Of a stretch of 64,000 nt of DNA, positions 63,652-64,000 are shown piece by piece. Each line of letters begins with the position of its first letter. Within the stretch, counting starts at the first letter, position 1. Source of the DNA: Clostridia bacterium UC5.1-2E3 (GTDB lineage Bacteria > Bacillota > Clostridia > Lachnospirales > Lachnospiraceae); assembly GCA_001304875.1 (NCBI GenBank), contig BBZO01000006.1, forward strand, positions 1-64,000, in the 5' to 3' direction. Both the position numbers and the translations under genes were made by a program. The notes under the pieces were generated by a model, which was not told where the DNA came from, ran no database searches, and saw nothing but the letters and a program-made list of their open reading frames with translations.

Positions 63652-64000
63652 ATGGCTATTTGCAGGGCTTGTCCTTGCAGCAGCACTTATCTCTGCCGCC
63701 CTGTATACGGGGCGGCAGAAAAAGATTTTAGTGGTGGAGGAGCTGGAGACGGGAAAGATCTACGCAGAGCTTCCTGTCGAGACGGGGGAGGAGGTGTCCT
63801 TCCAGTGGGAGCATTCCTTCGAGCATATTCCATGGTATGAGTATTACGAGATCCAGGAGGACGGGAGCTTCCTTCTGAACACCATCGCCGTGGCCGGCTT
63901 CGGCGCGGGATCCCGGCGGAGATGGACTGCACCTACCGCTACGAGGACGGTCTGATCTACATGGACGATATCGGCAGCGTCTTCCCGCAGTTTAACTGGA
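63632..64000 (+). CDS. DUF1850 family protein (partial, frameshifted)
   Basis: Starts at an ATG that overlaps the TAXI gene by 20 bp (MRRRRTKWLFAGLVLAAALI, one membrane segment). It continues with VEELETGKIYAELPVETGEE and FQWEHSFEHIPWYEYYEIQE, the DUF1850 pattern. A missing G near 63908 leads to AEMDCTYRYEDGLIYMDDIG, and the window ends inside the gene. DUF1850 genes usually sit between a TAXI binding protein and the fused TRAP membrane subunit, so that gene is probably next. Confidence 0.8.

Overview
The window looks like a chromosome segment of a Gram-positive anaerobe of the Lachnospiraceae (Clostridium cluster XIVa). The evidence is a GC-rich mcsA-mcsB-clpC stress operon, radA, a pyrophosphate-type phosphofructokinase pair, a single-chain purL, strong AGGAGG ribosome sites, and many clostridial small proteins. 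Many reading frames, including housekeeping genes (mcsA, mcsB, clpC, purL, both phosphofructokinases), are split by single-base losses in short homopolymers, and the conserved protein carries on in the next frame. I treat these as probable draft-sequence errors and annotate each as one gene.

Bases 1-24909 are ordinary chromosome: a protein tail, a GntR regulator with mcsA, mcsB and clpC, radA, tRNA-Trp, an HPr-like protein, a nuclease-helicase, a LysR regulator, a sigma-like protein and a phosphatase, two tandem phosphofructokinases, purL, an EamA transporter, a double-domain PPK2 kinase and a YhiN/HI0933-family flavoprotein.

Bases 24910-60381 (35,472 bp) are a complete Tn7-like transposon inserted at the stop codon of the flavoprotein gene. 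Both tips begin 5'-TGTTT when read inward, both ends carry arrays of a 20-bp TnsB-site-like repeat, and a 5-bp duplication (GTAAG) flanks the element at 24905-24909 and 60382-60386. The transposition genes are tnsA, tnsB, tnsC and two different TniQ/TnsD-like target selectors (48.3-57.1 kb), with a divergent Xre regulator and a perfect palindrome at the promoter. Cargo from left to right: a HicB remnant, a NADAR protein, a YlxP-like (DUF503) protein, a type I restriction-modification operon with two extra genes, a plasmid-like replication module (initiator-like protein, four 22-bp iterons, structured spacer, DnaB-like ATPase), lipoproteins and small membrane proteins, KptA, a phosphoesterase and several unknown genes, some duplicated. 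Between the target selectors and the right tip sit a RES-domain protein, a zinc-ribbon plus deoxyribosyltransferase/TIR-like protein, and a DUF1016 nuclease.

Bases 60387-64000 return to the chromosome: the terminator that probably once served the flavoprotein gene, a LysR regulator, a TauE/SafE exporter, a TAXI-type TRAP binding protein and a DUF1850 protein running off the end.

The most notable points are the paired TniQ proteins with zinc-module arrays, the element's concentration of NAD+/ADP-ribose-linked enzymes (NADAR, KptA, RES, TIR-like), the RES/TIR-like two-gene unit as a possible undescribed defence system, and an iteron replicon carried inside a Tn7-like transposon.
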